DNA of 64,000 nucleotides from Bombus terrestris (taxonomy: Eukaryota > Arthropoda > Insecta > Hymenoptera > Apidae). Below the pieces are notes generated by a model. It had not been told where the DNA came from. It did no database searches and saw nothing but the letters and a program-made list of their open reading frames with translations. Shown here one piece after another: positions 38,301-47,900 of the stretch. Position numbers and translations under genes: made by a program. The first letter of the stretch is position 1; the number at the start of each line of letters is the position of its first letter. Location: assembly GCF_910591885.1 (NCBI RefSeq), contig NC_063274.1:5890001-5954000 (forward strand). The letters run 5' to 3'.

Positions 38301-39442
38301 AATCGGGTAAACAATGGTTTGATAAATTGAATGGCTTCTTGAAAGAACTCAACCTTAGACAAATGGAAGAAGATCCTTGTGTTTATTCAAAAAGAGATGG
38401 AGATAAAATCCTCATACTGGCAGTTTATGTGGATGATTTGATAGTAGCAACTAACAACCATAAGTTGTTTAATCACTTAAAAGAGAACTTAATAAAAAGG
38501 TTCGAAATGAGAGACCTTGGAAAGTTGAATTTTTGTTTGGGTCTGCAATTCTACCAAAATAACGAAACCAAAGAGGTCAGGGTAAGTCAAGAGAAATACA
38601 TTAAAGATATGGTGAAGAAATTCGGTCTAGGAGATGCTAAAATTGCACTTACTCCGTTAGAAGCGAAAATAAACCTTAGTAAAGACGACGACTCACCTGA
38701 ATTTGACCCGAGCACCTATCGGTCATTGATCGGATCGCTAATGTATGCTGCCATAGCTACCAGACCTGACATAATGTATGCTGTGAGCGCGCTAAGTTGT
38801 TTTAATGACAACCCGAAGAGAAGTCATTGGTTATCCGCCAAAAGGGTTTTACGTTACCTTAAGGGAACGTCTAACATTGGTCTATGTTTCAGAGACACTG
38901 GTGACGATCTAACAGGATATACCGACTCCGACTGGGGAGGTGATATTGTCGATAGGAAATCTAGAACTGGCTTCATATTCAAATTATCAAATAGTGCCAT
39001 ATCATGGGAATCTAGAAAACAAAAAAGTGTGGCGATTTCCAGCACCGAGGCCGAATACATGGCGCTAACAGAAGCCACTAGAGAAGCCGTATACTTACGA
39101 CGATTCCTAAACAAGTTCGATACAGTAGCTGAAGATAGAGCAACCAAAATATACTGCGACAACCAGAGTGCAGCTAAGCTGGTACAAAACCCAATGTTCC
39201 ACGGTCGTACGAAACACATAGACGTCCGACATCACTATGTTCGTGAGATTTTCCAACAGGGGATCATTGGAATTTGCTACATGCCCTCGAATGAGATGCC
39301 AGCTGACTTGTTAACGAAAAGTTTGGGAAGGCCAAGTCATAATGCTCACCTAGAGACTATTGGTTTGACGAGCGCTCGAATTCCGTTGAGAGGGGGTGTT
39401 GAAAATAACAACGTGAGTTCTCGCTCGCCATCTATATGCTGA
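35390..39442 (+). CDS. Copia Gag-Pol polyprotein, intact (1350 aa)
   Basis: This one frame encodes everything needed for retrotransposition through virus-like particles. The N-terminal Gag (UBN2-like) opens MSSGMSSNIEKLNRENYDTW. A CCHC zinc knuckle CFYCHKRGHKANQC lies at about 234-247. The aspartic protease motif DSGAT is at 306-310. The integrase HHCC zinc site uses H438, H443, C472 and C475, and the catalytic triad is D503, D566, E602 (DD35E). Reverse transcriptase has D928 in QLDITMAY and YVDD at 1013-1016. RNase H has D1179, E1220 and D1257. This integrase-before-RT order defines copia. Length is usual for the family and no stop or frameshift is seen. Start choice: first ATG after the leader, with a second ATG four codons on. 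There is no Gag/Pol frameshift, so another mechanism must set the Gag excess. The last 15 codons lie inside the 3' LTR. Confidence 0.96.
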   Translation: MSSGMSSNIEKLNRENYDTWKMQMKAILVKDDLWEYVDGTISKPQAADEASLWNKRDGKAQADIILAVSSSELCHVKHCKTSHEIWNKLKEVYESKGPARKATLLKQLLFARMPGNENMSDHLNNFFSHVDKLKEMDIEIADDLLSILLLYSVPNTYENFRCAIESRDQLPTPDVLRTKLLEEANSRRNSNAASDHQEALQVEDSNKYKRYDKNKNFLNKNGLAKANKAKHIECFYCHKRGHKANQCLKKKSDDHKAQLARVPEIPNTEQCLHISNIQDEDNQGNSIITDISLNTNMELPKEWCIDSGATSHMCCDINCFESIEPIKNQRVRLANDKLAQIKGKGTAILFSYKKNKLEKFRLENALYVPELKANLISVSKVTAKGKRIMFTNMTATILGEKDEIITTASRKRDLYIVDTRPEYVGMVCENKNTLMDWHYKYGHLNESDLWKLINKNMVNGLPDIRRSKMNACEICLKGKQAAIPIPKRSEPRKLEILELIHSDVCGPIKQASVGGARYFATFIDDTSRLVHVYILKTKDEVKSAFLKFKALVERQTGKRIKALRTDNGLEYLGKEFTNELENCGIRREFTTPHTPQQNGVAERMNRTLVEMARCMLIQSNLPIHFWAEAVNTASYIRNRCPTVHGKTPYEIWHKRKPNVNHLKIFGTEAYALNKRPDKGKFEARSTKCIFIGYADEAKAFRLWNPNKRKIIISRDVSFLKNIECHNDETENEHEQFKYELINQKLDEETAEEIQEQEHDDDENMDQNENSGQDRSVVKRGRGRPTIIRTGNVGRPRKIYQTVPIDQEMVQLVNDNLTESVDELLSGPHAEKWKEAMKTEYDGLIKNDVWELVKCPANRSPIGSKWVLKTKYKENGEVERRKARLVARGFAQKPGIEYNETFAPVARLTSIRVIMALAAKLKLDLYQLDITMAYTYGDLKEDIYMQQAKYFEVSGKEDHVYHLKKSLYGLKQSGKQWFDKLNGFLKELNLRQMEEDPCVYSKRDGDKILILAVYVDDLIVATNNHKLFNHLKENLIKRFEMRDLGKLNFCLGLQFYQNNETKEVRVSQEKYIKDMVKKFGLGDAKIALTPLEAKINLSKDDDSPEFDPSTYRSLIGSLMYAAIATRPDIMYAVSALSCFNDNPKRSHWLSAKRVLRYLKGTSNIGLCFRDTGDDLTGYTDSDWGGDIVDRKSRTGFIFKLSNSAISWESRKQKSVAISSTEAEYMALTEATREAVYLRRFLNKFDTVAEDRATKIYCDNQSAAKLVQNPMFHGRTKHIDVRHHYVREIFQQGIIGICYMPSNEMPADLLTKSLGRPSHNAHLETIGLTSARIPLRGGVENNNVSSRSPSIC
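39388..39396 (+). promoter_or_regulatory. Copia polypurine tract
   Basis: GAGAGGGGG abuts the 3' LTR and is the expected plus-strand primer for reverse transcription. It lies inside the polyprotein frame. Confidence 0.85.
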
Positions 39443-39664
39443 CGGCTAGTTACAAAAGAAGTAACTAGAAGTTGTTCCTAGACACGGTCGATAGACCTGA
39501 TCGATAGTTTTAGGACCCCTCTTGCCCTTTTTTTTTTCATTCGTTTGTGACCCTTCTAAGTGTGTGCAATAAAGCTCTTTCTGCCTCGAGAAGTGTAGAT
39601 TTATTATCTATATAACATAATAATAACTAACGCGATCCTACCTCTAAAACATAAAATAACAACA
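39397..39664 (+). repeat. Copia 3' LTR (268 bp)
   Basis: Identical to the 5' LTR on reading. AATAAA lies at 39568-39573. Its first 46 bp are also the end of the polyprotein ORF, with the stop codon at 39440-39442. Confidence 0.95.
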
Positions 39665-40689
39665 GAAAATTTGAAGTTTTAAAAATTTGAATTTTTGAAC
39701 ATTTGAATTTTTAAATATTTAAAAATTTGAATTTTTGAAAATTTGAATTTTTAAACATTTGAATTTTTGAATTATTGAATTTTTGAAAATTTGAAAATTC
39801 GAATTTTTAAAAATTTGAAAATTTGAAGTTTTAAAAATTTGAATTTTTAAATATTTAAAAATTTGAATTTTTGAAAATTTGAATTTTTAAAAATTTGAAA
39901 ATTTGAAATTTTGAATTATTGAATTTTTGAAAATTTGAATTTTTTAAAATATGAAAATTCGAATTTTTAAAGATTTGAAAATTTGAAGTTTTAAAAATTT
40001 GAATTTTTGAACATTTGAATTTTTAAATATTTAAAAATTTGAATTTTTGAAAATTTGAATTTTTAAAAATTTGAATTTTTGAAAATTTGAATTTTTAAAA
40101 ATTTGAATTTTTGAAAATTTGAATTTTTAAACATTTGAAAATTTGAATTTTTAAAAATTTGAGAATTTGAAAATTTGAATTTTTGAATTTTTGAAAATTT
40201 GAATTTTTGGAAATTTGAAAATTTGAAAATTTGAATTTTTGAATTATTGAATTTTTGAAAATTTGAATTTTTGAAAATTTGAAAATTCGAATTTTTAAAA
40301 ATTTGAAAATTTGAAATTTTAAAAATTTGAATTTTTGAACATTTGTATTTTTAAATATTTAAAAATTTGAAAATTTGAATTTTTAAATAATTAAAAATTT
40401 GAATTTTTGAATTTTTGAAAATTTGAATTTTTGAAAATTTGAAAATTCGAATTTTTAAAAATTTGAAAATTTGAAGTTTTAAAAATTTGAATTTTTGAAC
40501 ATTTGTATTTTTAAATATTTAAAAATTTGAAAATTTGAATTTTTAAATAATTAAAAATTTGAATTTTTGAATTTTTGAAAATTTGAATTTTTAAAAATTT
40601 GATAATTTGAATTTTTAAAAATTTGATAATTTGAATTTTTAAATATTTGAAAATTTGAATTTTTGAAAATTTGAAAATTTGAAAATTGG
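39665..40689. repeat. AT-rich minisatellite, right part, with higher-order repeat of about 160 bp
   Basis: This uses the same GAATTTTTGAAAATTT-type units as 34537-34910. The landmark GAAAATTCGA recurs at 39793, 39953, 40281 and 40441, so pairs are exactly 160 bp apart, and the blocks starting at 40281 and 40441 are near-identical. Removing copia plus one GAAAA restores a sequence found intact about 312 bp further on, which confirms the insertion point. Confidence 0.9.
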
Positions 40690-40846
40690 ATTCTATTATT
40701 GTTTCTATTATTGTTTCTATTTTTGTTTCTATTTTTGTTTCTATTTTTGTGTCTATTTTTGTTTCTATTTTTGTGTCTATTTTTGTTTCTATTTTTGTGT
40801 CTATTTTTGTGTCTATTTTTGTTACTATCATTACTATTATTATTCT
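40690..40846. repeat. Microsatellite, TTTCTATTTTTG-type
   Basis: Units of TTTCTATTTTTG and TGTCTATTTTTG, then a degenerate CTATCATTACTATT tail. This mirrors the microsatellite on the left of the array. Long open frames on both strands (76-123 codons, IETKIDTK- or FVSIFVSI-like) are repeat translations. Confidence 0.88.
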
Positions 40847-40858
40847 TACCTTATTTAT

Positions 40859-41366
40859 AAAATTTCTAACGAAATCCGACATCAGAAGTGGGGTCAGTAC
40901 CGGATATGACAGTGCTAGAGCTTACGACCATCGTGCGCGAGTACAATCAATCGCTAATGTTAAAATCGAGCGTGGTGTTGTGATATAATTTGGGGTTTCG
41001 CACACGTCCAGTGTGGTGTTGTGATGTAGTCCGATGTTTCACACACGCCCAGTGTGCTGTTGTGATGTAATTTGGTATATTCACATATAAGTGTAGTACT
41101 GTGAAATGTTCTGGTGGGAGGCTGAGAAGTCTAATGACTGGAGGATCAGAGAATGCAGCTAACGTTTTGGAGAAAGGCATTGTAATATGACAGATTGTTG
41201 TTTAGGTTTTGTTAACAAATATTTAGTAAGAATCTTTGTTGTTGTGGTGGACCCTTGGCTTATTCGAATGTTTTGTTAAATTGTAAAAGATGTCAAATTG
41301 AGTCAAATGTTAAGAAAACCGAATATTTTAGATGCACCCGAGGACGGGTGATTGTCAGGATGGCCG
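40859..41366 (+). mobile_element. Second copy of the 5' LTR end plus the short non-coding interior of the LTR element
   Basis: Bases 40859-40881 repeat the last 23 bp of the LTR (AAAATTTCTAACGAAATCCGACA). Next comes TCAGAAGTGGGG (40882-40893), complementary to the 3' acceptor strand of a tRNA-Leu and thus a likely primer site. The roughly 485-bp interior has no coding frame of note. It contains 41-bp tandem repeats (40970-41090) and a hairpin CACCCG-AGGA-CGGGTG (41335-41350). It ends GTCAGGATGGCCG directly against the 3' LTR. With 499-bp LTRs and no protein, this is a non-autonomous, TRIM-like element that would need enzymes from a relative, perhaps of the Ty3/gypsy group. Confidence 0.75.
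40970..41116. repeat. 41-bp tandem repeat, about 3.5 units
   Basis: GTGTGGTGTTGTGATGTA-type units start at 40970, 41011, 41052 and 41091, with lengths 41, 41, 39 and partial. They lie inside the LTR element's interior, near the primer site. Units are adjacent with no unique spacers. Confidence 0.85.
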
Positions 41367-41865
41367 TGTCGGAGATGTAGGGACATCGGGCCTTTCTTTT
41401 GGAAGATTTCCCGATACTTGGACTCGGGGTGACATAACTGGTCGCCGAACGTAGCCACGGTTACGGGATGAACGAAATGTTTTACAGAGGAGGTTCCAGT
41501 GTTAAGGGATACGCTGTATAAACAATCAAGTCTTGATCAGGAGCAATGCTGGTTTATGTGGAACTGCCTAGTTACGGCACTTGGGAATTTGTTGATATTC
41601 CCGATCGATATGTATTTGATATGTGTAACTGTATCTGTCTTTTATTTTGCAATCTCCTTGGAGAGTTTACTGTCATCGTCTTGGAGTTAGTCTTAGAGAA
41701 ACCCAGCGTCTGAGTTAACGTGTCTGCGTGCTACAAAATGTATTCCATTGTACAAAGAGTTTACCCGTTGACCGTGGATTCATTATTGAGCCCAGGAACA
41801 TTGTCAATAGCTTTTGTTATACTTATTAATTATTTCACGCCCAAAATTTCTAACGAAATCCGACA
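41367..41865 (+). mobile_element. 3' LTR (499 bp) of the non-autonomous LTR element
   Basis: TGTCGG...CCGACA, same length as the 5' LTR. TATATA follows (41866-41871), matching the left flank at 33894-33899. The 63-codon frame at 41499-41690 is open here too, with one amino-acid difference. Unlike the 5' copy, it has no microsatellite or minisatellite at its end, so the array arose or arrived after or during integration at the 5' side only. Confidence 0.9.
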
Positions 41866-41871
41866 TATATA

Positions 41872-41952
41872 TTGGGTTGGCAACTAAGTGATTGTGGATT
41901 TTCTCATTACCACCTAATGACAAAATCCGTAATCACTTAGTTGCCAATTCAA
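41872..41952. mobile_element. Hairpin MITE, family B copy 1 (81 bp)
   Basis: The left end is TTGGGTTGGCAACTAAGTG and the right end, reverse-complemented, is TTGAATTGGCAACTAAGTG. The arms continue inward to CATTA-ccacc-TAATG, so the element is almost entirely two 38-bp arms around a 5-bp loop. TA flanks both sides (41870-41871, 41953-41954). The GTTGGCAACTAAGTGATT end is typical of insect mariners, and this is a minimal tip-to-tip derivative. Confidence 0.9.
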
Positions 41953-41954
41953 TA

Positions 41955-44900
41955 TAACATATATTACCAGTATTTAGCGCGATGCCGATTTCTCGTCTGA
42001 CAATCGTACAGGACTTAGGACTTACACTTAGGCTTGTTGGTCCTAACGAAATTTACATTTACGGAGTAACGTTTGAAAACTATATCCTCTCTCGCAGCAT
42101 AAAAATATTTTGCGTACAAGAATAGAATGTTCTTGGAATTTCTTTTGATATTTAAATTATTCCGAAGAGCGTTCGAAGCTCAAACACGGAAGACCTTTGA
42201 CAGAAGACGGGTGGAAAATTTTCCAGAGTCTTCGGAGTGGCGTATTCGAGTCACGTGTGCCAAGATTTCGGCAGATCACCGAAGGCTTACTCTCAAAGAA
42301 CAGTCTTAGAACTTAGCGTCGAAGAGAGAAAATAAAGATCCGCTAAGGGTTAATCTTCTGCCGTCACTCACGTCGCCACCTTACCCATCTAATCCAGAAG
42401 TAGTTCATCCGTAGAAAAGGAGAGAGCAACAGAGGCAGAACGAGAGACAGATAGCGAGGAACGAGCTAGATATATCGATGCCTCGAATTTCCCTTTTCTT
42501 CAATTCCCTTGAACTTTCGATATCGCGGAAACGGGCTCGCGAGTCCTACGTCTGTTCGTAATCTCTTTAGAATTCACGGCATGCGTCAAAGAAAATGTGA
42601 TTGCCCTAGGAAAATTCCATCCCTCGAGAAATTCGAGTTTTACCTCTAAATAAACGCATTACGGCAGTAACGAAAGGGAGCGTGTGCTTTTGAAGGAGAG
42701 AATCGCTCGATTCCTAATTCATTAGCGAGAAATAATTTGCGAGTAGTATAGAATTTTGGTTAAATTGATTGATTAGTTTCTTCTATTTACATATCTTGTA
42801 TCTTATTTTGAACATTTTACAGATAAATTGGGTTGCTGGCTGCTCGAAACTCAATTGCTTTTACTATTTTAAGCTTTCAAGAAATCGAATGTTTGAAATA
42901 GTTCTCCACGAGTATTAGCTCGCGAACAGATGAAGTAGATTGATAAATTTAAACTCGTTAGTAATTTTAGAAGAACGATGGTCGTTTAAAAATATTTTCA
43001 AGTCCAATCGAGATATCCTCTCGAATCTTAACGAGTCACCTGATTGATCGTATCGAACCATTCAGGTCACGCTTTCAACTCAAAACTCGCTTCCATTTGA
43101 ATCATTATATCGACACATCGATCACGTTTTACACGAATTATCGCATACTCAAAAGTTAACTAGAAGAAATTGTCATAATTCGAGTGTATCGTCGTATTTT
43201 CTCAATTAACGTTAAATTAAACTTTAGCGCGTAAGCGTACGCTTTGCATCAAAAAAAAAAAAAAAAAAAAAAATCACTGAAAAATGCAACGACGTAAGAT
43301 GTCGAGTTCATCTGAATGTAAAACCGCAAAGATTTAACGTTCATCTTGAAACTGTTCGCTCCTCGTCTTCCAGTTTCTTAATTGAGAGAACCATCGCTTC
43401 TCCTTCTGGTTTCCACGGATAGCACCGTTTGTACAGGTATCCGTAAATGGCCCTATTTGAAATGCATTAGTTGTCACCGAGGCAACCACAAGGATGCTGT
43501 TTGCGCTGTCAACCGAAGGATAATGGATCGGAGCCGTTGGGCAGAGGGCTGTCGCGTAGACGAGCGAACTCTCGGCCACGGAAAAATGACTATTACTTCG
43601 TGAAAGATCAGGTTAATAAAACGATCGGTCAACGTAACGACAGCGGACGTACTGATCGCCGTTTGTCATCGTGAGAATCGAGCGATTTGCCGCGCTCGTT
43701 GTTAGAACCTCGATGATCGAACGACGTGTTGGATAGAAAATGGTACTCGAGGAGCGAGTACGCGTACTTGAGGAGAAATATTGACCCAATGTGGTCTCAA
43801 GAAAATTCCAGCTGTGTCTTTTTCGTTCGTTTCAAATCCGAGAATTAGTTTTGCGCAATTATTTGGCTGTAGATAAACGATTGATATTTGATATCCGCGA
43901 TAGCGCAACAACCGGCTACGCTTCCGGATATTTAATTAATTTATACAATTTAACTAATCGCAAGTCTCTTACGCCATGCTCATTCGCTTCAAAATCGGCG
44001 GCTGATGGCTCTTTCAGATTTGACAGTTTAACGAAAATACACTGTCACGGTTTTTTTTTTCTCTACATCTAGAGTTGACCGTAACTGTTAGCGACAGCTG
44101 TCAAACACGTAGTCGACGCGAATTTTCGCAAAGTTCTTTTATTATGCAGGGAATAACGTCAAACTTCGATCACTTCGTGGCATTCCGTCAATTAGCAGTC
44201 GATCGTCAACGAAAAATTCGTAGGCAGTGATCGATCAAATTCCCGCGGTGAAGCTCGCGTGGAACGTAGTTGCGGATTGCCCTAAAAATTTGTGTTATTC
44301 TCCCGTGGAAAAATAAAAACGTGGAAAGAGGAATACACCTTTGGTTGTTCTTTCGAATCTTTTCCAATAGAATCTGTTACTGGAAAGATTAGAAGAGTCA
44401 AACATTTTCTTACTAAGCTTTCAGATTTCAACTTGTATCGCTAATAGGTATCGTCATTTTTTATTCTTTCCCTTCTTTAATTTTAATACCTTTTTTATTT
44501 TCGAAGTATAGTAATAAAAAATTGACTTTTACTTTGATCAGTTATTTAGGTCAATCTCTATGTTTTTATCTAAAAAAGTTATATAAGGATTTTATTTTCC
44601 CCGGAAAAGTTCTCAAAGCCGCCAGGCATACTTCTTTCTTTCATCTTTTTATATAAGAATTTCTGTGCATGAAATGTCGGAACACAAAAATGTATAAGCT
44701 ACTAAAACTAAACCTAACACACTTTTGCAAATTTCGTATTTCCTATTTATCGAACATGGAAAACCAAAGTAACAGACCTAAAAATGTTATTTCATCGGTA
44801 CACAAGCTTCAACGTGGAATTACGTGGCACAGAAATCTACGTCGAGGAAGCTTCGAAACTGGTAGCAGTATTCAGAAATTACACCTTCGATCTCGACAAG

Positions 44901-47900
44901 TAGCACCGCTTCTCGAGCCATCGAAGCAGCAGAAAGAAAAGGAAGTACCTCAGCGTTCGTCGTTTCTTCCTCTACGTAAATGCTTGAAAAAGAGTCGAGG
45001 GTTTTCGAAGGTTTCACGAAGAGGCGTGCACATGCGCTCGCTCCTTCATGTTGCTCCTTTCAATCCACCACGCTGAAACGCGTACTCGAACCTGGCACAC
45101 ATCCGCGGTTTCTTGATCGCGATGCAAAAAATGGGTGATTTTCTGGGAATTAAATTTTTCCGAGGCTGACAGCGGCCGTACGAAGAAAATCACCGACGAG
45201 TTTGATCCCCCAGGAATCCTCTAGCTGTCGTGGAATCGTTCGCGGCTCAGGCGCTCGTTAAAACTCAAAGCGAGCTGTTCCCAGAGCCAAGTTGATCGTC
45301 TTCCTTGATTTTTCCTTCTGGTCGATGAGCGTGCTTCACCGGCGAAGAATCGCTTCTCGTTACTCGATCCTTCCATTTCAACGAGCGTTTGCTTTCTCAC
45401 GAGTACGGAGATATGACAGATTCATCCGGTTTAATATCGAACGATATTTTAACACTCGTAACCGAGAAAAGCTCACTGTTCCTCTGAAAATGCGATCTGC
45501 TAAGTCTGAATTGCGAAAATGCGTACAATGTAGAGTTTCGGGATACGAATTTTGTACAACGATGCTTTAATCTCTATAAAATAACTGGTAAAAAGGGTTT
45601 CGATGGCGATAATATCCGTTTAAAATTCGTTTTCGTTCGGGCAGATTGATATTAAATTTGAAAATACGAATGTAAATTTGAGGATATGAATTCGAATTCA
45701 CATTTGAGATCTTGAAATCTTGTTGGAAAATTTCAATTGGAATTTAAATTCGAGTGGAAGCTGAAAGTGTTCGATTTCGAGTTTAAATATCCAGAAATTG
45801 TCATAAATTTTAATATGTGTCGCTGCTATTATAAACTTCTCAAGTAACTTAATACAGAGGAAATAGATGTAATTAAATGTACTTGGAAAAATATTGCAGA
45901 GGAATAAAAATTTCATAAATCTGCTGCAACTACATCGTTACAATCTCCATCTAGTTATTAACCTTGCAAGCGTCCAAAATATTCTGCCAAATGGTGACAC
46001 AATTTTGCAGACAATTCTGTTTGTTAATTTCAAATGAAAATGGACAAGTTGTTACATCATAAAAGCGTTCGTTCAGTTCCTAATATAATAATAATATTCC
46101 TATGTATATATCGTAGCTCGAAGAATTGAAATGCATTTCATATTGCAAAACAACGAAACTAATTTCTACCGCAGATATACATATATCAGCAAATACCAAT
46201 TTCCCTACTCACATTGAATTTACCAATCAATTTGTATCTCCATTTTTCGATACCTACGATAATTATCGTACGGGATCAGTCAATAAGAAGTACCATCCAA
46301 AATAACTCGTTGCCTGTTGGTTTTATCGAACGTACGGTAAACAAAGACAATGTAAACAGAAAAATATTGTTTCGCGTCTTTTCTTGTTTCTATTCAATAG
46401 ATCCACGGTTGCCTTTGTATCTCAGAACATACAAGATATTAGGAAATAAAATTGCATCCGTCCGGTGAGTTCCTTGCAATGCATAACATAATTCGTTTAA
46501 AAAGTTTAATTGTCTTAGACGATACTTCTTATCGACTTGCTCCGTGCATAGACATATCACTTACAAACAACGTGATGAAATATCGTGAAAATTTCAACGA
46601 GGCCGGCAAATATCCTTTCATTATTATTCCTCTCGATGGTGTGAAGATTATTAAACGCGTGTAAATGCGCTGAAACGAGGCAAATATTTTTCGGAACTGG
46701 GAATTCGGTTTAAATGCAAGAGCACGGCACAGCAGGGAACGAGCCGGAAAAATCCGAGAACACGTAAATAACGAGCGGAAACGAAGCAGCCATTCAAAAA
46801 TGGCGAAACAAAATTAGCGAAATTTTCGCGAGTTTCAGCCGTGGTTGTATTTAACCGGGCGTTCGTTTCCTTTGCATAGAACCGCAAACCGCAGCCTTTG
46901 ACTCGAAACACTGGCTTATTTTACCACCGCAAAATATATACCTGCTCTTTGTGCGTTTGTGTGCGTTTGTACGCGTGTGAGTCTGTATGGTGTAAACGTG
47001 ATGTATGCGTGCGCGCGCGTCTGGCTTTGTCAGTAGAACGGCGATAACGAAAGCCGCAATTAATCCTGTATTCGCGAGTTTCACGAGTTAAGACACATCG
47101 CTGGAATATTTTCACCGACGGAAAAAAGTGTCTGGCTCTTTATTTCGGTCGCTTTCGCGAACCACCAACTTCTTTTTCTTTTCTTTTTTTTTTTCCGCCT
47201 CCTCTCGTTCCTTTTCGGTTTGCCCGATGTCGCTTATTTCTCGGACTGTTAAATACTCTCCGTTGAACTCCGATTACGCTACCGTGGTTCGTTGCTGTTT
47301 TGCGGTAAACGTTCGATGGAGAGAATGGTTAGATCGTTTCGAATTCCAGGGATTTATTTTTCTGGTGGATTTTAAGTCGAGTTTTTTTGTTGATGCGATA
47401 TAGAAGATAGAATACTCAATGAATTCCTTTCTCTTTTTTCCATTCCTTTTCTTTTTCTTTCTTCTTTTTATTCTTTCACGTTGATCAGAATCGTTGACTT
47501 GTTTAGCTCTGTTATTTTTATACTTGCGTGTCCGTAAATAAGTCTGAACTCTTGAATACATTAGATGAAAAGAAATTTTAGTTCAAAAGGTTATAACCAA
47601 AGGTTAACTCTTCAAGTGCTCGATGAAGTATCGTAGTTAAATGTAGTCTAATAAATTATTTGCACCTTTGAGAATTTAACTGGCTCAATTATTACAGATA
47701 GTTCAATGTATATCTCAAGAATTCCTTTCCAGCCGTTTGATGCCTTCGTTACGTTATGAGGTATACGTTTCAAATGTAGAACTATCACACGAAGTGTATT
47801 AATTATTTCAAGTATCTGTTGCAATTTGCAACGAGCAGCTTGTTACCAATCTCTCCTACATTTGTTATGAGAAATATTCGAAGGATTTAAGCGCAACGAA

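Larger units (their letters stand above)
34911..39664 (+). mobile_element. Complete copia-type LTR retrotransposon (4754 bp)
   Basis: Two 268-bp LTRs (34911-35178 and 39397-39664) read as identical base for base, including a 10-T run. The 5-bp target duplication GAAAA lies at 34906-34910 and 39665-39669. LTR ends are TGTTG...CAACA. A primer site follows the 5' LTR, a polypurine tract precedes the 3' LTR, and one uninterrupted ORF fills the interior. Identical LTRs mean a very recent insertion, since LTRs are identical when inserted and then diverge, although gene conversion could also equalise them. Nothing visible prevents it from being functional. Confidence 0.96.

Noticed and set aside
36442..39219. 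Minus-strand ORFs of 64-138 codons across the copia element
   Set aside because: They are antisense shadows of the Gag-Pol frame.
40511..40988. Long open frames rich in IETKIDTK or FVSIFVSI
   Set aside because: They are direct translations of the microsatellite and minisatellite.
40970..41116. Regular repeats considered as a CRISPR array
   Set aside because: Units are directly adjacent without unique spacers, inside a eukaryotic LTR element.
43461..43510. CCHC zinc-knuckle spacing (CISCHRGNHKDAVC) in a short plus-strand ORF
   Set aside because: The spacing is right but no Gag-like context surrounds it, the frame is only 73 codons, and no transposon ends were found nearby.
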